Source: Flavobacterium frigoris
GTDB taxonomy: Bacteria > Bacteroidota > Bacteroidia > Flavobacteriales > Flavobacteriaceae
Assembly: GCF_900111075.1 (NCBI RefSeq)
Contig: NZ_FOFZ01000011.1
Coordinates: 51,284 to 115,283, forward strand
Direction of reading: 5' to 3'
Length of the DNA stretch: 64,000 nt
Shown: positions 35,981 to 45,153 of the stretch, in pieces
How positions within the stretch are numbered: the stretch's first letter is position 1
Layout of the letters: each line of letters starts with the position of its first letter
Notes under the pieces: generated by a model
What the model was told of the DNA's origin: nothing
What the model saw: the letters and a program-made list of their open reading frames with translations, nothing else
Databases searched by the model: none
Position numbers and translations under genes: made by a program

Positions 35981-36952
35981 ATGATATTAATTTTGAGTAC
36001 ACCTACCGATAATGACACAAATTGTGTAATCGATTGGTTGAATTACAGAAAAATCCCTTTTTTCAGACTGAATGATGAAGAATTGATGCAGGGAATTGCA
36101 TCATTTTATTTTGACATCAATAGTGTCGAAAATTCCTATATTGAATCATATGGTAAGATTCTTTTTATCAAGGATATAAAAGTCGTTTGGTTCAGGAAAT
36201 TTGGCTTTCTGAATGAGTACAAAATTAAGGTCGGTAGAAATAATGATTTATATGATTACATAAATTCAGAATTTAAAGTCATAGCAGATTTATTGATGGA
36301 ATTGCTGAAGGAAAAAAAATGGCTTTTCGACAGAAAAAAAATGGCTTCAAAAATAGAAGTTTTAAAAGCGGCGATGGATTCTGGACTCGAAATCCCCCAA
36401 ACGCTGATTACTACAAAAAAAACGGATTTAGATTTGTTTTTTAAAGATAATAATAGATCAATAATAACAAAATCGATCGGAGAGGCTAAATACGTTCAGT
36501 ACAAGGCCAAAGCATTTATGTTTCACACTCATAAGATTGATTGTATTGAAGCTTTTGAAAACAATTTCAGTCCATCTTTGTTTCAGGAGTATATTGATAA
36601 AGACGTAGAGCTCCGGGTTTTTTTTATTAATGGGAAATGCTATTCGATGGCTATCTTTTCTCAAAATAACCCAAAAACCAAGATCGACTATCGTAATTAT
36701 GACAGAAAAAAACCAAATAGATTCGTGCCTTATAAGCTACCTAGCAAAATCGAAATGGGAATAGGAAAAATGATGAATGAATTACAATTAAATACGGGAT
36801 CTTTGGATTTAATCAAATCCAATAAAAACGGAAAATACTATTTTTTGGAAGTTAATCCAGCAGGTCAGTTTGGGATGGTAAGTTTTCCTTGTAATTATAA
36901 TTTGCACAAAATTGTGGCAGAATATTTAGTAGAATTATCAAATGAGTTATAA
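35981..36952 (+). CDS. ATP-grasp peptide maturase (grasp-with-spasm type)
   Basis: A 323-residue ATP-grasp ligase of the microviridin/graspetide branch, expected to join acidic and hydroxyl or amine side chains in the precursor core. Features: a pre-ATP-grasp N-terminus (ILILSTPTDNDTNCVIDWLNYR), KKMASKIEVLKAAMDSGLEIPQT, IITKSIGEA, and the catalytic C-terminal motif GSLDLIKSNKNGKYYFLEVNPAGQFG with the metal-binding Asp and Glu-Asn. Length is normal. Its 3' end overlaps the small gene downstream by 11 bp. Confidence 0.9.
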   Translation: MILILSTPTDNDTNCVIDWLNYRKIPFFRLNDEELMQGIASFYFDINSVENSYIESYGKILFIKDIKVVWFRKFGFLNEYKIKVGRNNDLYDYINSEFKVIADLLMELLKEKKWLFDRKKMASKIEVLKAAMDSGLEIPQTLITTKKTDLDLFFKDNNRSIITKSIGEAKYVQYKAKAFMFHTHKIDCIEAFENNFSPSLFQEYIDKDVELRVFFINGKCYSMAIFSQNNPKTKIDYRNYDRKKPNRFVPYKLPSKIEMGIGKMMNELQLNTGSLDLIKSNKNGKYYFLEVNPAGQFGMVSFPCNYNLHKIVAEYLVELSNEL

Positions 36953-37154
36953 AATAAAAACCATTATAAAAGGAGTATCTAAGATTGCTTTACCAGTAAT
37001 TGCAGAATGTTCGGAAGGTTTTAAAGTAAATAAAAGCTTAAATGAGGAGAATATTATAAACGAGTACTCAGTTTCCAATTTTTATCAGACTGCAAAAATG
37101 ACGTGTTATTCATTTTATAAACCTCAGTATATAAAAAATAAAAATGATCAATAA
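36942..37154 (+). CDS. Small protein of unknown function (70 aa) between the two maturases
   Basis: A 70-residue frame overlapping the ATP-grasp gene by 11 bp and the SPASM gene by 11 bp, a pattern that suggests translational coupling and a real gene. It contains KTIIKGVSKIALPVIAECSEG and two cysteines (C23 and C54) but no GG site and no signal peptide. I do not recognise the family. It could be a maturase accessory such as a leader-binding protein, a second substrate or an immunity factor. Confidence 0.6.
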   Translation: MSYKIKTIIKGVSKIALPVIAECSEGFKVNKSLNEENIINEYSVSNFYQTAKMTCYSFYKPQYIKNKNDQ

Positions 37155-38145
37155 AAAAATTAAACTATTTTCCTGCTGCCTTCCGGTAAAAGGGATTAAT
37201 AGAGGTGTTGTCATAGATTTTAAAAGAAAAATTTTTCATGTCTTTTCAAATGAAATTATAGATGTAGTAGATGAGTATTCCAATAAATCAATTTATACTA
37301 TTTTTCAGGATTTTAAAAAAAGTAAATCAATTTTAAAAAAATATATAAATTATTTTGTCGAAAATGAAATAGTTGTGATCTCCAATGAAACAGAAAATTT
37401 TATAGACATTTCAACTGAATTTTTAAAACCATTTGAATTAGATACAGTGACTCTTGAACTCGACAGAAACGCTGCGGAATACTTGATTCCCTTAAATGAG
37501 CAGTTGGATTTATTGGGGATATCGTGTCTAAAAGTTATTTTAAAAAGGAACAATATTGAAATCTTACAAAAATTACTGGTACTAATCAGTAACAGTAAAA
37601 TTCAAACAATCACACTATTTGTGGAACATGAAACAGATATTGAAACAGATATAGACGTAATAAAAAATGGGCAACCCAGAATAAATGAGATCATTTATTA
37701 CAATGTTGAGAATAGCTCCCGCGACATTAGTTTAGATCTGCCAAATATTTATTATGAAAATGGTACAATACAAGAAATCTTTTTTAAAAAGATAAATTCT
37801 GCTGAAAACTTCGTCTTGGAACATGAGTATTATATTGAATCATTAAATTTTAATTCTATATATAACAGATCAATTTTTATCGATGCTGAGGGTAACATAA
37901 AACGTTATTTAGATGATAAAAAAATTTATGGTAATGTTCTTAAAGGTAAAATTGAAGAAATTATTAAAAATCAAGACTTTACGAATTTTTGGAAAATTAC
38001 AAAAGATCAAATTAAAACATGTAAAGACTGTGAATTTCGATATGTTTGCCCTGACGGAAGAATACCGGAAAAATCAACAGAAATAAAGCAATATATTCAT
38101 CAAACGAAGTGTAATTATGATCCCTATAAAAATGTGTGGAATTAA
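37144..38145 (+). CDS. SPASM-domain peptide maturase (grasp-with-spasm type)
   Basis: A 333-residue protein whose C-terminus carries an SPASM-type cysteine cluster: TCKDCEFRYVCPDG (C-x2-C-x5-C) and a later TKCNYDPY. The preceding region (IFIDAEGNIKRY) resembles the end of a radical-SAM barrel. The CxxxCxxC motif of radical SAM enzymes is absent; the only early cysteines are the pair at residues 11-12. It may therefore act as a scaffold or non-radical partner, as in other grasp-with-spasm loci. It overlaps the next gene by about 14-29 bp. Confidence 0.85.
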   Translation: MINKKIKLFSCCLPVKGINRGVVIDFKRKIFHVFSNEIIDVVDEYSNKSIYTIFQDFKKSKSILKKYINYFVENEIVVISNETENFIDISTEFLKPFELDTVTLELDRNAAEYLIPLNEQLDLLGISCLKVILKRNNIEILQKLLVLISNSKIQTITLFVEHETDIETDIDVIKNGQPRINEIIYYNVENSSRDISLDLPNIYYENGTIQEIFFKKINSAENFVLEHEYYIESLNFNSIYNRSIFIDAEGNIKRYLDDKKIYGNVLKGKIEEIIKNQDFTNFWKITKDQIKTCKDCEFRYVCPDGRIPEKSTEIKQYIHQTKCNYDPYKNVWN

Positions 38146-39754
38146 AAAAATAATTAATTCATCATTACTACTATTATTGGCGCCGTTGCTTATCTCTTGT
38201 AATGCAACAAGGCAAAATGTAAATAAGCATAATTATTTCAATGAAGATTATTTTTACAATGACTCATTGAAAATCGCTATCGACTTTTGGGGTGCTTTAA
38301 ATTTTATTAATCCAACAGAGCGGTTGAGACATAGGTTAAAAAGCGAAGGGATAAAATCAATTGACAACAATAAACTATTTTTAGTTTGTGAATCAAAAGC
38401 TAATAAATACAAAATGTATTTTTTCTGTGATTCAATCAAATCACCGACGGATTACCAGCGGGTAAATCAAAAAATAACCTCCAACGACACAGTAAATAAA
38501 ATAGTTTTGTTTGAAAAAAGTAAAGGGCATATAAAAATTACTGGAATTATAAAATCGGAAGGGTCTGATAAAGAGTATAGCTTAAACCTTGCGCAAAATA
38601 TAATTTCAAAAATTGCTATTGATTCGGTTGATGAAGGCAAATTGTCTCTGTTTAAGGTTTGGTCGAACTATGCTGTTAAAAGGAAAAATCAACTTCAAGC
38701 AAGAAAAAAAATCATGACTTTACCATTGACTAATAATCAAAATGGAGGTCTGAAGTCTCAATTTGTGATTACTGCAAATTCGTTTATTTCAGAAAATCAC
38801 GCATACACTTATCTGATAAAAAATCTCGAACAAGAAAGGAAGATACGTTATAAAGATTTGATTTTAAAGATATCGGAACATTCTGAGATAAAAAAAAACC
38901 AAGGGGTGTTTGATGAAATTTCACAATTAGCCAAAAATAATTCGGTAATTATCCTGAATGAAGACCATTATTATCCAAAACACAGAATTTTTGCTATGCA
39001 GTTACTTGATGTTCTAAAGCTAAATGGCTTCACCAATATTTCTTTGGAAGCATTTACTGAAAATGATAAATTTACTCCAAATTATAGTAATGGATTCTAT
39101 ACTGGAGAACCTTACTTTGCCCACTTCATTCGGAAAGCAAAAGAAATGGGTTTTATCATAACAGGACATGAAAGTACCGACAATAATATTGACAGGGAGC
39201 TGGGGCAGGCTAAAAATATTGCGAAAATATTTGACCAAAACTCAAAGGCCAAAATCTTTGTTTATGTCGGACATTCCCATATAGAAAAAGGAAATAATGG
39301 TAAAAAATGGATGGCGCAATATTTTAAAGAACAGACAAATATAGATCCAATAACCATAAATCAAGTTAGTATTTGTGCAGATTTGGCAGATGAACTCATC
39401 TTGATCCCAAAACAATCCTTAGTGGGAGATAGTATTCCTAGATCTAATGCAGATTTCTTCGTAATCAATAATATAAAAACTGATTTGCAAAAAGTGTATT
39501 TCGACAAAATATTTCAAAAATTTATTTTAAGAAATTCGCTTTTTAAGTCTTTCAAAAGTGAAGAAGTGTTGATTTCTGTTTTTGATATGTCAGAATATCT
39601 GGAATTGAAAGAATTAGCAATTCCTATCGTGAATTTTTTACAAATTCCGGAATCTGATAAAATTAAATTGAATCTTCCTAGTGGCAAATATCATGTTGTG
39701 GTAAGGACTGAAGATAATAAGGAGTTGTCTAGCAATAATATTGAAGTTAATTAA
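38132..39754 (+). CDS. Lipoprotein with EreA/ChaN-like domain
   Basis: A protein of about 540 residues with a lipoprotein signal (LLLLLAPLLISC). The ATG at 38132 is preferred, though one at 38117 is possible; both overlap the SPASM gene. The first half is unrecognised. The second half (about 255-420) has NSVIILNEDHYYPKHRIFAMQLL, ISLEAF, GHEST and KIFVYVGHSHI, a His/Glu pattern like the erythromycin-esterase/ChaN/TraB superfamily. It may process, bind or neutralise the peptide product at the cell envelope, but this is inference. The next gene starts on its last base. Confidence 0.65.
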   Translation: MCGIKKIINSSLLLLLAPLLISCNATRQNVNKHNYFNEDYFYNDSLKIAIDFWGALNFINPTERLRHRLKSEGIKSIDNNKLFLVCESKANKYKMYFFCDSIKSPTDYQRVNQKITSNDTVNKIVLFEKSKGHIKITGIIKSEGSDKEYSLNLAQNIISKIAIDSVDEGKLSLFKVWSNYAVKRKNQLQARKKIMTLPLTNNQNGGLKSQFVITANSFISENHAYTYLIKNLEQERKIRYKDLILKISEHSEIKKNQGVFDEISQLAKNNSVIILNEDHYYPKHRIFAMQLLDVLKLNGFTNISLEAFTENDKFTPNYSNGFYTGEPYFAHFIRKAKEMGFIITGHESTDNNIDRELGQAKNIAKIFDQNSKAKIFVYVGHSHIEKGNNGKKWMAQYFKEQTNIDPITINQVSICADLADELILIPKQSLVGDSIPRSNADFFVINNIKTDLQKVYFDKIFQKFILRNSLFKSFKSEEVLISVFDMSEYLELKELAIPIVNFLQIPESDKIKLNLPSGKYHVVVRTEDNKELSSNNIEVN

Positions 39755-41946
39755 TGTCTAAATTCCCCAACTATATACAAGCAGACTCAAAAGACTGCGG
39801 GCCTACCTGCTTGAAAATTGTATCCAAGCACTACGGTAAAACGATTAATATACAAGAGTTACGCGATTTTAGCGAGACGACCCGTGAAGGTAGTAATCTC
39901 TTATTTTTAAGTGATGCCGCCGAGAAAATTGGTTTTAGAACATTAGGAGTAAAACTCAATCCTCAGCGATTAGAAGAAGCGCCTTTGCCTTGTGTGTTGC
40001 ACTGGAATAAAGAGCATTATGTGGTGCTTTATAAAATTAAAAAGGGGGTTTATTATGTGTCAGATCCGGGTTTTGGGCTGATCGAATACAATCAAAAGGA
40101 TTTTATAAAATTTTGGATTGGTAACAATGCCAATGATACTACCGAGGAGGGAATTGCTCTATTGCTGGAGCCTACACCAAAATTCTTCCAATCAGATTTT
40201 GATAAAGAAGACAAAAAGGGTTTAGGATTTGGTCTATTGGCTCAATATGTTTTAAGGTACAAGTCATTCCTAATACAGTTGAGTATTGGGTTACTGGCAA
40301 GTAGTTTGTTGCAGCTTATTTTTCCTTTTCTTACCCAAAGTATTGTTGATGTTGGGATTCAAAACCAGAATATTCATTTTATTTATTTAATCCTGTTTGC
40401 GCAATTGTTTCTTTTTGCCGGACGAACGGGTTTAGAGCTGATTAGAAGTTGGATATTATTGCATCTTTCGACCCGGATAAATATTTCTTTGATTTCTGAT
40501 TTTTTCATTAAATTAATGAACTTACCCATCTCCTTTTTTGATGTTCGAATGACGGGTGATATCATGCAACGTATTAATGATCATCATCGGATTGAACGAA
40601 TCCTAACGACTTCATCATTAAATGTATTGTTCTCAGTGATTAATATGTTTATAATGGGCGGTGTTTTAGCGTATTATAATCTTCAAATATTCTTTGTTTT
40701 TTTTGCAGGAAGTATACTTTATTTTGGTTGGATCACTTTGTTTTTAAAACGAAGAGAAGTATTGGATTACAAACGATTTTCTGAAGTTTCCCAAGAACAA
40801 AGTAAAGTCATGGAACTCATCAACGGAATGCAAGAGATAAAACTGCACAATGCCGAAAAGCAAAAACGTTGGGGATGGGAATATGTACAAGCTAGATTAT
40901 TTAGAGTATCGATAAAAGGATTGGTTTTAGAACAAACGCAAACTATTGGCTCATCAGTAATTAATGAGTTGAAAAATATTTTCATCATTTTTCTTTCTGC
41001 AAAACTAGTTATTGATGGCTCCATTACCTTAGGGATGATGCTTGCAATAAGTTCTATAGTGGGTAGTTTGAACGGTCCTATTGCGCAATTGATTGAGTTT
41101 GTTCGTGAGGTGCAGGATGCTAAAATATCTTTGGCGCGTTTATCTGAAATTCATGACAAAGAAGATGAGACGCAACAAGAAGCACATCAAACTCATATTA
41201 TCCCAAAAGATGCTGATATTATAATTAAAGACCTTTCGTATCGTTATTTGGGTTCTGATATTCCGGTATTGCAAAATTTAAACTTAACGATTCCGGCTCA
41301 CAAGGTTACAGCAATTGTAGGGGTAAGTGGCAGCGGAAAAACAACCTTGATGAAATTATTGCTTAAATTTTATGAGCCAGACAAAGGCGAAATCAATTTA
41401 GGGAATAGCCAACTAAAAAACATTTCGCAAAAATCCTGGAGGTCTAATATTGGAGCAGTAATGCAGGAAGGATTTATTTTTAATGATACCATTGCCAATA
41501 ATATTGCGATTGGGGTTGATATTATTGACAAAGAAAGGCTAGTTTATGCCGCAGATGTGGCTAATATAAAAGAATATATTGCAGGTTTACCGTTAGGTTA
41601 TAATACTAAAATCGGATCTGAAGGAACGGGAATGAGTACGGGGCAAAAGCAACGTTTATTGATTGCTAGAGCGGTGTATAAAAATCCTGAAATGCTCTTT
41701 TTTGATGAGGCTACCTCGGCATTAGACGCCAATAACGAAAAGGAAATTATGGGTAAACTGGACACTTTCTTTAAAAATAAAACCGTAGTAGTAATCGCAC
41801 ACCGTTTAAGTACGGTCATGAATGCAGATCAGATTGTGGTTTTAGACAAAGGTAAGATCATAGAAATAGGGAGTCACTCTGCATTAGTGGAACAAAAAGG
41901 GAATTATTTTGAATTAGTTAGGAATCAATTACAATTAGGAAATTAG
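39754..41946 (+). CDS. C39-peptidase ABC exporter (double-glycine peptide processing)
   Basis: A 730-residue peptidase-containing ABC transporter that removes GG leaders and exports the core. The N-terminal C39 domain shows catalytic Cys15 (DSKDCGPTC), His88 (EHYVVLY) and Asp104 (VSDPG). A six-helix membrane domain lies at about 165-450. The ATPase domain has Walker A GVSGSGKT, signature STGQKQRLLIARA, Walker B MLFFDEATSALD and the switch VVIAHRLST. Its start overlaps the lipoprotein stop by one base. It is the likely exporter for the GG peptides of this island. Confidence 0.95.
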   Translation: MSKFPNYIQADSKDCGPTCLKIVSKHYGKTINIQELRDFSETTREGSNLLFLSDAAEKIGFRTLGVKLNPQRLEEAPLPCVLHWNKEHYVVLYKIKKGVYYVSDPGFGLIEYNQKDFIKFWIGNNANDTTEEGIALLLEPTPKFFQSDFDKEDKKGLGFGLLAQYVLRYKSFLIQLSIGLLASSLLQLIFPFLTQSIVDVGIQNQNIHFIYLILFAQLFLFAGRTGLELIRSWILLHLSTRINISLISDFFIKLMNLPISFFDVRMTGDIMQRINDHHRIERILTTSSLNVLFSVINMFIMGGVLAYYNLQIFFVFFAGSILYFGWITLFLKRREVLDYKRFSEVSQEQSKVMELINGMQEIKLHNAEKQKRWGWEYVQARLFRVSIKGLVLEQTQTIGSSVINELKNIFIIFLSAKLVIDGSITLGMMLAISSIVGSLNGPIAQLIEFVREVQDAKISLARLSEIHDKEDETQQEAHQTHIIPKDADIIIKDLSYRYLGSDIPVLQNLNLTIPAHKVTAIVGVSGSGKTTLMKLLLKFYEPDKGEINLGNSQLKNISQKSWRSNIGAVMQEGFIFNDTIANNIAIGVDIIDKERLVYAADVANIKEYIAGLPLGYNTKIGSEGTGMSTGQKQRLLIARAVYKNPEMLFFDEATSALDANNEKEIMGKLDTFFKNKTVVVIAHRLSTVMNADQIVVLDKGKIIEIGSHSALVEQKGNYFELVRNQLQLGN

Positions 41947-41950
41947 TGTC

Positions 41951-43246
41951 ATGGTAGAGGATAATACAGCATTTGAATTACGCAGTGAAGAGGTTCAAGA
42001 CATTCTTACGCGTGTGCCGCACTGGATGATACGCTGGGGAACAGTTGTGGTTTTTGGAATTATTATAATGCTTTTCTTCGTGTCTTGGTTCGTTAAGTAC
42101 CCAGATGTTATTACAACACAAGTTATTATCACAACAAACATTCCTCCTGAAAAATTGGTTGCTAAGACTTCAGGTAGGATTCAATCGATTTTGATTGCTG
42201 ATAAATCCATCGTGGTTGCAAATACTCCTTTGGCGATAATTGATAATCCTGCGAATTTTAAAGATGTATTTTTGCTAAAAAGCATCCTGGATACCTTAAA
42301 AATAAACAATAGCGAAAGTAAATTCCCTTTTGAGTTATTAAGAAATGCTCAATTAGGGGATGTTGAAAGTGCGTTTTCCATTTTTCAGAAAGATGCCGTC
42401 GCTTATGATCTCAATTCAAATTTGCACCCTTTTCAAGTTGAAAATAATGCCAATAGCTCCGAAAACATTCAAATTAAAGAGCGATTAAGTCTTTTGCAAC
42501 AGCAAAAAGACATCAATGAATCTGAATTACAACTACAGAAAAATGATGTTAACCGATTCGAAACCCTATTTAATAAAGGGGTTGTTTCTGCTCAAGATTT
42601 TGAGAATAAAAAATTGGGATACCTCCAAGCTCAGAAAAACTATAAAAGTTTATTAAGTAGTATTTCACAATTGAAATCTTCGCTGATCAGTAATCGAAAA
42701 AATAGTGATGGTACTAGAATTAGTGGTAAAAAGGAAGAGGTTAATTTAGAAGGAAACAGGATTCAGTCTTTTTATCAACTGAAGAAGGTAATTAAAGATT
42801 GGGAGTTGGCTTATGTGTTGAAGTCATCGATTGCGGGGAAAGTGTCTTTTTTACAAATTTGGACAGCCAATCAAACCATAAAAGCGGGTGATAATGCGTT
42901 CTCGATAATTCCCACAATAGAAAATGGATATATTGGTAAGGTGAAGGCGCCGGCGCAAAATTCAGGGAAAATTAAGATTGGTCAACAAGTTAATATACGT
43001 TTAGCAAATTTTCCTAATAGAGAGTTCGGAACGTTAACTGGAAAAGTAAAAAATATATCGTTAATACCAGATGCAGAAGGGAATTTATTATTGGACATTT
43101 CACTTCCGGAAAACCTTAAAACCAATTATAATAAAATAATTCCTTTTCAACAAGAAATGACAGGATCGGCCGAAATCATCACAGAAGATTTGCGTTTGTT
43201 AGAAAGAATATTGTATCAGTTTAGAAGTATTCTTAAGGCAAACTAA
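41951..43246 (+). CDS. HlyD-family secretion adaptor
   Basis: A 431-residue membrane-fusion protein with one membrane segment (about 29-49, WGTVVVFGIIIMLFFVSWFV). Lipoyl parts lie at about 65-100 and 285-320 around a coiled-coil (about 150-260), with a C-terminal beta-barrel. It pairs with the C39 exporter four bases upstream and probably links to a TolC-like channel encoded elsewhere. The stop overlaps that of the convergent methyltransferase gene. Confidence 0.9.
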   Translation: MVEDNTAFELRSEEVQDILTRVPHWMIRWGTVVVFGIIIMLFFVSWFVKYPDVITTQVIITTNIPPEKLVAKTSGRIQSILIADKSIVVANTPLAIIDNPANFKDVFLLKSILDTLKINNSESKFPFELLRNAQLGDVESAFSIFQKDAVAYDLNSNLHPFQVENNANSSENIQIKERLSLLQQQKDINESELQLQKNDVNRFETLFNKGVVSAQDFENKKLGYLQAQKNYKSLLSSISQLKSSLISNRKNSDGTRISGKKEEVNLEGNRIQSFYQLKKVIKDWELAYVLKSSIAGKVSFLQIWTANQTIKAGDNAFSIIPTIENGYIGKVKAPAQNSGKIKIGQQVNIRLANFPNREFGTLTGKVKNISLIPDAEGNLLLDISLPENLKTNYNKIIPFQQEMTGSAEIITEDLRLLERILYQFRSILKAN

Positions 43247-43956
43247 AGCTTTAAATAAAACTCCTTAGTCATTTCTATATATTCCGGAGTATATACGTGT
43301 CTGGCAATCTCAATTGTTAATTCGTCAATAGGGAAGTCTGTAATTTCGTTTCGGCTAAAAGCCAACAGACTGCGTTTGATTTCGGTGGTTGGAGTTCCTT
43401 TTACGTGAGTGATTTTTATAGGGTAAAGCTCCATTTCTTTGGCTAAGGCCAAAAACTTTTGTTCTTCTTTAAAAGGAATAATAACAGCGAATATTCCGTT
43501 TTCAGAAAGCAATAAATCGGCTGCCTCAATTAAATCTTCAAATGGCAGCGCGTCTTGAAAACGAGCCAAATCTCTTTGGTCGCTTTCTGTTTTGTAGTCT
43601 TCAGAATAAAATGGGGGATTGGAAACGATTAAGTCGTACTCGTCTTCCGGTTCCTCTACAAATTCATCTAAACCGGCATGAAAGCAGAATAAACGATCAC
43701 TCCAAGGAGAATTTTCAAAATTATCCATCGCTTGTTCGTAGGCTTCTTCATCAATTTCTAAAGCGTCAATTTGTTCAGCAAATGTGCGTTGTGCTAACAT
43801 TAAAGCTATAACTCCAGTTCCTGCTCCAATATCTAAAATACTGAATGGATTATTAGTGATAGGTGCCCATGCACCAAGTAAAACACCATCAGTCCCGATT
43901 TTCATGGCACAGCGGTCTTGGTTTACAACGAATTTTTTGAATTGGAATTTAGACAA
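43243..43956 (-). CDS. tRNA1(Val) (adenine(37)-N6)-methyltransferase-like
   Basis: A 237-residue SAM-dependent methyltransferase of the TrmN6/YfiC family. FAVNQDR-like start KKFVVNQDRCAMKIGTDGVLLGAWA, SAM motif LDIGAGTGVIALMLAQR and the catalytic NPPF motif (DLIVSNPPFYSED) are all present. It lies after rimM in the same orientation, separated by an 18-bp inverted repeat, and converges with hlyD with a 4-bp overlap. Confidence 0.9.
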   Translation of the reverse strand: MSKFQFKKFVVNQDRCAMKIGTDGVLLGAWAPITNNPFSILDIGAGTGVIALMLAQRTFAEQIDALEIDEEAYEQAMDNFENSPWSDRLFCFHAGLDEFVEEPEDEYDLIVSNPPFYSEDYKTESDQRDLARFQDALPFEDLIEAADLLLSENGIFAVIIPFKEEQKFLALAKEMELYPIKITHVKGTPTTEIKRSLLAFSRNEITDFPIDELTIEIARHVYTPEYIEMTKEFYLKL

Positions 43957-43976
43957 AACAAAGATTTTAAAGATTA

Positions 43977-44038
43977 AACCATTAAGAAATTAAGAGAGGT
44001 AAGGAAAAAACTTAATGAACCTTAATTTCTTAATGGTT
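43977..44038. repeat. Perfect 18-bp inverted repeat between trmN6-like and rimM
   Basis: AACCATTAAGAAATTAAG (43977-43994) and its exact reverse complement (44021-44038) enclose 26 nt. The right arm closely matches 4311-4328, so this is a dispersed motif. It may act as an mRNA stem between rimM and the methyltransferase gene. Confidence 0.8.
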
Positions 44039-44050
44039 CAAAAATTCACT

Positions 44051-44575
44051 CTAAAGGTACATCTCGATTAATCCTTCTGGAAGATCCATGATGACTTTTT
44101 TATTTTCTCGATCGATCTTAACTAAGAAATGATCAATCATTGGAATAAGGATTTCTACTTCGCCGTTTAAAACTTCAAAAAGTGGTTGAGCAGTTGAGTC
44201 ATTTATAGATTCGATTTTTCCAACAACACCAAGGCGTTTGTCTTCGACTTCAAAACCAATAACTTCGTGATAGTAGAATTTGTTACCGCTAAGTTTTGGC
44301 AACATATTTAGCGGAAGGTAAATGTCGTTACCCATAATGGCATCGGCATCTTCTTCAGTATTCATGTCTTCAAAACGAATTCTTAAGAAATCGTTTTTAT
44401 GTAAGGAGCTATTTTCAATAAAAAAAGGAACCAAGTGTTTGTTGCATTCAACAAACACTGATTCCAAGTTTTCGTATAACTCTGGTTCATCCGTGTCTAA
44501 ATAGGCAAGGACTTCCCCTTTAAAACTAAATTTTTTGGCGATTTTACCTAAGTAGAAACAATCTTCTTTACGCAT
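44051..44575 (-). CDS. rimM: Ribosome maturation factor RimM
   Basis: A 174-residue 16S rRNA processing protein that helps assemble the 30S head and binds S19. The N-terminal YLGKIAKKFSFKGEVLAYLDT and the C-terminal PRC-barrel with HEVIGFEVEDKRLGVVGKI and IPMIDHFLVKIDRENKKVIMDLPEGLIE are the family marks. It follows rpsP by 14 bp and is co-transcribed. Confidence 0.95.
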   Translation of the reverse strand: MRKEDCFYLGKIAKKFSFKGEVLAYLDTDEPELYENLESVFVECNKHLVPFFIENSSLHKNDFLRIRFEDMNTEEDADAIMGNDIYLPLNMLPKLSGNKFYYHEVIGFEVEDKRLGVVGKIESINDSTAQPLFEVLNGEVEILIPMIDHFLVKIDRENKKVIMDLPEGLIEMYL

Positions 44576-44589
44576 CTTCGCTTATAAAT

Positions 44590-45153
44590 TTATGCTTGAG
44601 TTTCTTCGTTGTTTTCTTCTGCAGCAGGAGTTTCTTCAGTTGAAGTTTCAACTTCAGCAACTTCTTCAACAGCAGGAGCAGCAGCTGCAATAGCATCCGC
44701 CTCCGCTTTAGCTGCAGCAGCTAAACGTTTTGCGTTTACATCTTGTTCTGCTTTAAAAGCTTTAGCTTTAACATCAGCTTGCGCTTTAGTTAAACCATCT
44801 TTCTTAGCGTCAACTGTTCCAGTTTTAGCTTCTAACCAAGTAGCTAATTTTGCATCAGCTTGTTCTTGAGTTAAGGCACCTTTACGAATACCACCATCAA
44901 GGTGATGTTTCAATAAAGCTCCTTTGTAAGAAAGAATTGCTTTAGCAGTTTCTGTTGGTTGTGCACCATTGTGCAACCATTTAACTGCACTATCAAGGTT
45001 TAAGTCGATAGTTGCTGGGTTTGTGTTTGGATTGTAAGTACCGATTTTCTCTAAGTATTTACCGTCTCTTTTTGAGCGAGCATCTGCTGCTACAACCCAG
45101 TAAAAAGGTTTTCCTTTTTTACCGTGTCTTTGTAATCTAATTTTTACTGACAT
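44590..45153 (-). CDS. rpsP: 30S ribosomal protein S16
   Basis: S16 is a small-subunit assembly protein. The first ~80 residues are canonical (VKIRLQRHGKKGKPFYWVVAADAR, KYLEKIGTYNPN, GAQPTETAKAIL). Residues about 100-187 form a Lys/Ala/Glu-rich tail, so the protein is about twice the length of E. coli S16; such tails are usual in Bacteroidota. It heads the rpsP-rimM operon with a clear promoter at 45204-45235. Confidence 0.97.
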   Translation of the reverse strand: MSVKIRLQRHGKKGKPFYWVVAADARSKRDGKYLEKIGTYNPNTNPATIDLNLDSAVKWLHNGAQPTETAKAILSYKGALLKHHLDGGIRKGALTQEQADAKLATWLEAKTGTVDAKKDGLTKAQADVKAKAFKAEQDVNAKRLAAAAKAEADAIAAAAPAVEEVAEVETSTEETPAAEENNEETQA

